DNA of 7,778 nt from Alphaproteobacteria bacterium (lineage in GTDB: Bacteria; Pseudomonadota; Alphaproteobacteria; Sphingomonadales; Rhodothalassiaceae), in the NCBI GenBank assembly GCA_003695555.1, contig RFIU01000165.1, positions 1 to 7,778 on the forward strand. The letters are read 5' to 3'. A program made the position numbers and the translations under genes. Position 1 is the stretch's first letter; each line of letters opens with the position of its first letter. Below are positions 6,792 through 7,778 of the stretch, one piece after another. The notes below the pieces were generated by a model that worked only from the letters and a program-made list of their open reading frames with translations, was not told the DNA's origin and made no database searches.

Positions 6792-6820
6792 TTGCCTGGA
6801 TTTCCCCGATCGGCTCTAGT
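6792..6820 (+). promoter_or_regulatory. Candidate promoter for the FNR-type regulator
   Basis: TTGCCT (6792-6797) and TCTAGT (6815-6820) have 17-nt spacing, each with partial agreement to the sigma-70 consensus. Transcription would start near 6827, which fits a translation start at 6886 or 6904 and argues against the far upstream TTG at 6835. No TTGAT-N4-ATCAA FNR box is seen nearby. Confidence 0.3.
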
Positions 6821-6903
6821 GGATTCCAGAGGCTTTGACGGCCCAGAAGCGACAAGGCGACGGCAGCAACCTCCCCGCTCGTGGGATGGATAACGAGGTG
6901 CGG

Positions 6904-7668
6904 ATGGGAGAGAAGGGCCGACCGGAGGTCGCCGGCGACGAGGAGTTACATCCTCTGCCCGGCGCAGGGACGGGCAAGGTCGTCTGCCTTGCCTGCCCGG
7001 CGCGAGACAGTTTCCTGTGCTCGGGCTTCGAAGATGACGAACTCAAACACCTTGCCGCGCGCGCTACCCGTTTTTCCCTGGCTCGTGGCAAGACGCTGAT
7101 TTTGGAAGGCGACCCCGCCGACAATGTGTACAATATCATCGAAGGCGATGTCGTCCTCTCACGCATCGCCTCCGACGGCCGGCGCCAGATCCTCGGCTTT
7201 CTCTCGAAGGGGGACTTCATCGGCCTGACCTTGTCCGAGGAATACAGCTTTTCCGCTGAAGCTCTCACCGAAGCCCGGCTATGCCGTTTCGACCGCCGCT
7301 CGCTGGAAGAGCTCGTGGAGCGTTTTCCCGGTGTCGATCGGCAGATCCGGCGGATGGGAGCAGCGACGATCGACCATCTTCTTGACCTCGTCTTTGCGCT
7401 CGGCCGCAAGACTGCCGAGGAGCGCGTGGCAAGTTTTCTGCATCATCAGGCCCACAAACAGGGGTGCTGCCTCGACCCGACCAAGGAGCTGCGGCTGGCG
7501 ATGACGCGAGCCGACATTGCAGACTATCTCGGCCTGACTCTTGAGACGGTGAGCCGGACCATCTCGCGCTTCAAGCGCGACGGCCTGATCGAGATGCCTT
7601 CTACCAACCGGATCCTGATCAAGGATCTCGACGGGCTTACCCAACGCGCAGAGGCCGAGACGATCTGA
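6904..7668 (+). CDS. fnrL: FNR-type [4Fe-4S] oxygen-sensing transcription regulator
   Basis: A 254-residue Crp/Fnr-family regulator. N-terminal cysteines form C-x2-C-x7-C (Cys28, Cys31, Cys39), and Cys127 in ARLCRF aligns with the central cluster cysteine 122 of E. coli FNR. All four ligands of an oxygen-labile [4Fe-4S] cluster are therefore present, unlike cluster-less FixK. A cyclic-nucleotide-binding-like beta-roll spans about 50-140 (GDPADNVYNIIEGDVVLSR), then the dimer helix, then the winged helix-turn-helix. The recognition helix LETVSRTISRF carries Glu214, Ser217 and Arg218, the FNR set that reads TTGAT-N4-ATCAA. Low oxygen should favour the active dimer, which in relatives controls high-affinity oxidases and anaerobic haem synthesis. 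The frame opens at a TTG at 6835. The ATG at 6904 is preferred for its GAGG at 5-nt spacing and its family-like length; the ATG at 6886 is an alternative. fnrL is used by analogy with alphaproteobacterial FnrL/FnrN. Confidence 0.92.
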   Translation: MGEKGRPEVAGDEELHPLPGAGTGKVVCLACPARDSFLCSGFEDDELKHLAARATRFSLARGKTLILEGDPADNVYNIIEGDVVLSRIASDGRRQILGFLSKGDFIGLTLSEEYSFSAEALTEARLCRFDRRSLEELVERFPGVDRQIRRMGAATIDHLLDLVFALGRKTAEERVASFLHHQAHKQGCCLDPTKELRLAMTRADIADYLGLTLETVSRTISRFKRDGLIEMPSTNRILIKDLDGLTQRAEAETI

Positions 7669-7778
7669 ACCTTTCCGGCCGGGTCCAGTCATATCGCCCG
7701 CGGCTCGCAAACCGTCCGGACCTTCGCGCATCAGCAGCTGGCGGAAAGCGGAGCGGGATCTTCGCGCACCATCTGTCC

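Noticed and set aside
7669..7778. Possible end of a minus-strand gene or a terminator at the right edge
   Set aside because: One minus frame closes with a stop after 15 codons from the edge, but that is too little to identify. Nearby palindromes (CCGGCCGG, GTCCGGAC) lack a T-run, so no feature is claimed.

Overview
The window is GC-rich and tightly packed with genes. It looks like a chromosomal segment of an alphaproteobacterium. The best evidence is a clear MipZ, the ParA-like division-site regulator of alphaproteobacteria. A VWA protein, a membrane J-domain protein, a DUF6134-type protein and an iron-sulfur FNR-type regulator of the FnrL/FnrN kind also fit. The order and genus cannot be fixed from the sequence alone. 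No mobile element, CRISPR array, tRNA or rRNA was seen, and no stretch over 300 bases lacks a gene.

Left block, minus strand, 3578 down to the left edge: mipZ, then a VWA-domain protein, then a membrane-anchored J-domain protein, then a phosphomannomutase/phosphoglucomutase that runs off the window. The first three genes overlap (25 bp and 4 bp) and the fourth follows after 47 bp, so they read as one operon. It joins division-site placement, two proteins of unknown role (one metal-site VWA, one chaperone-like) and sugar-phosphate supply for envelope polysaccharides.

Centre, 3579-3720: a divergent intergenic region with several inverted repeats. One of them can fold the mipZ leader so that its ribosome binding site is paired.

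Right block, plus strand, 3721-7668: a Bax-type glucosaminidase with a membrane anchor, translationally coupled (ATGA overlap) to a fold-type I, class V PLP enzyme; then a secreted DUF6134-type protein of unknown function; then an FNR-family oxygen-sensing regulator with the four cysteines expected for a [4Fe-4S] cluster. The last two genes are separated by gaps of 136 and about 200 bp with candidate promoters, so they are probably separate transcription units.

No clearly new defence or mobile system is present. The most interesting points are the mipZ-VWA-J protein-phosphohexomutase operon, the coupled murein hydrolase/PLP enzyme pair, and the possible translational control of mipZ.
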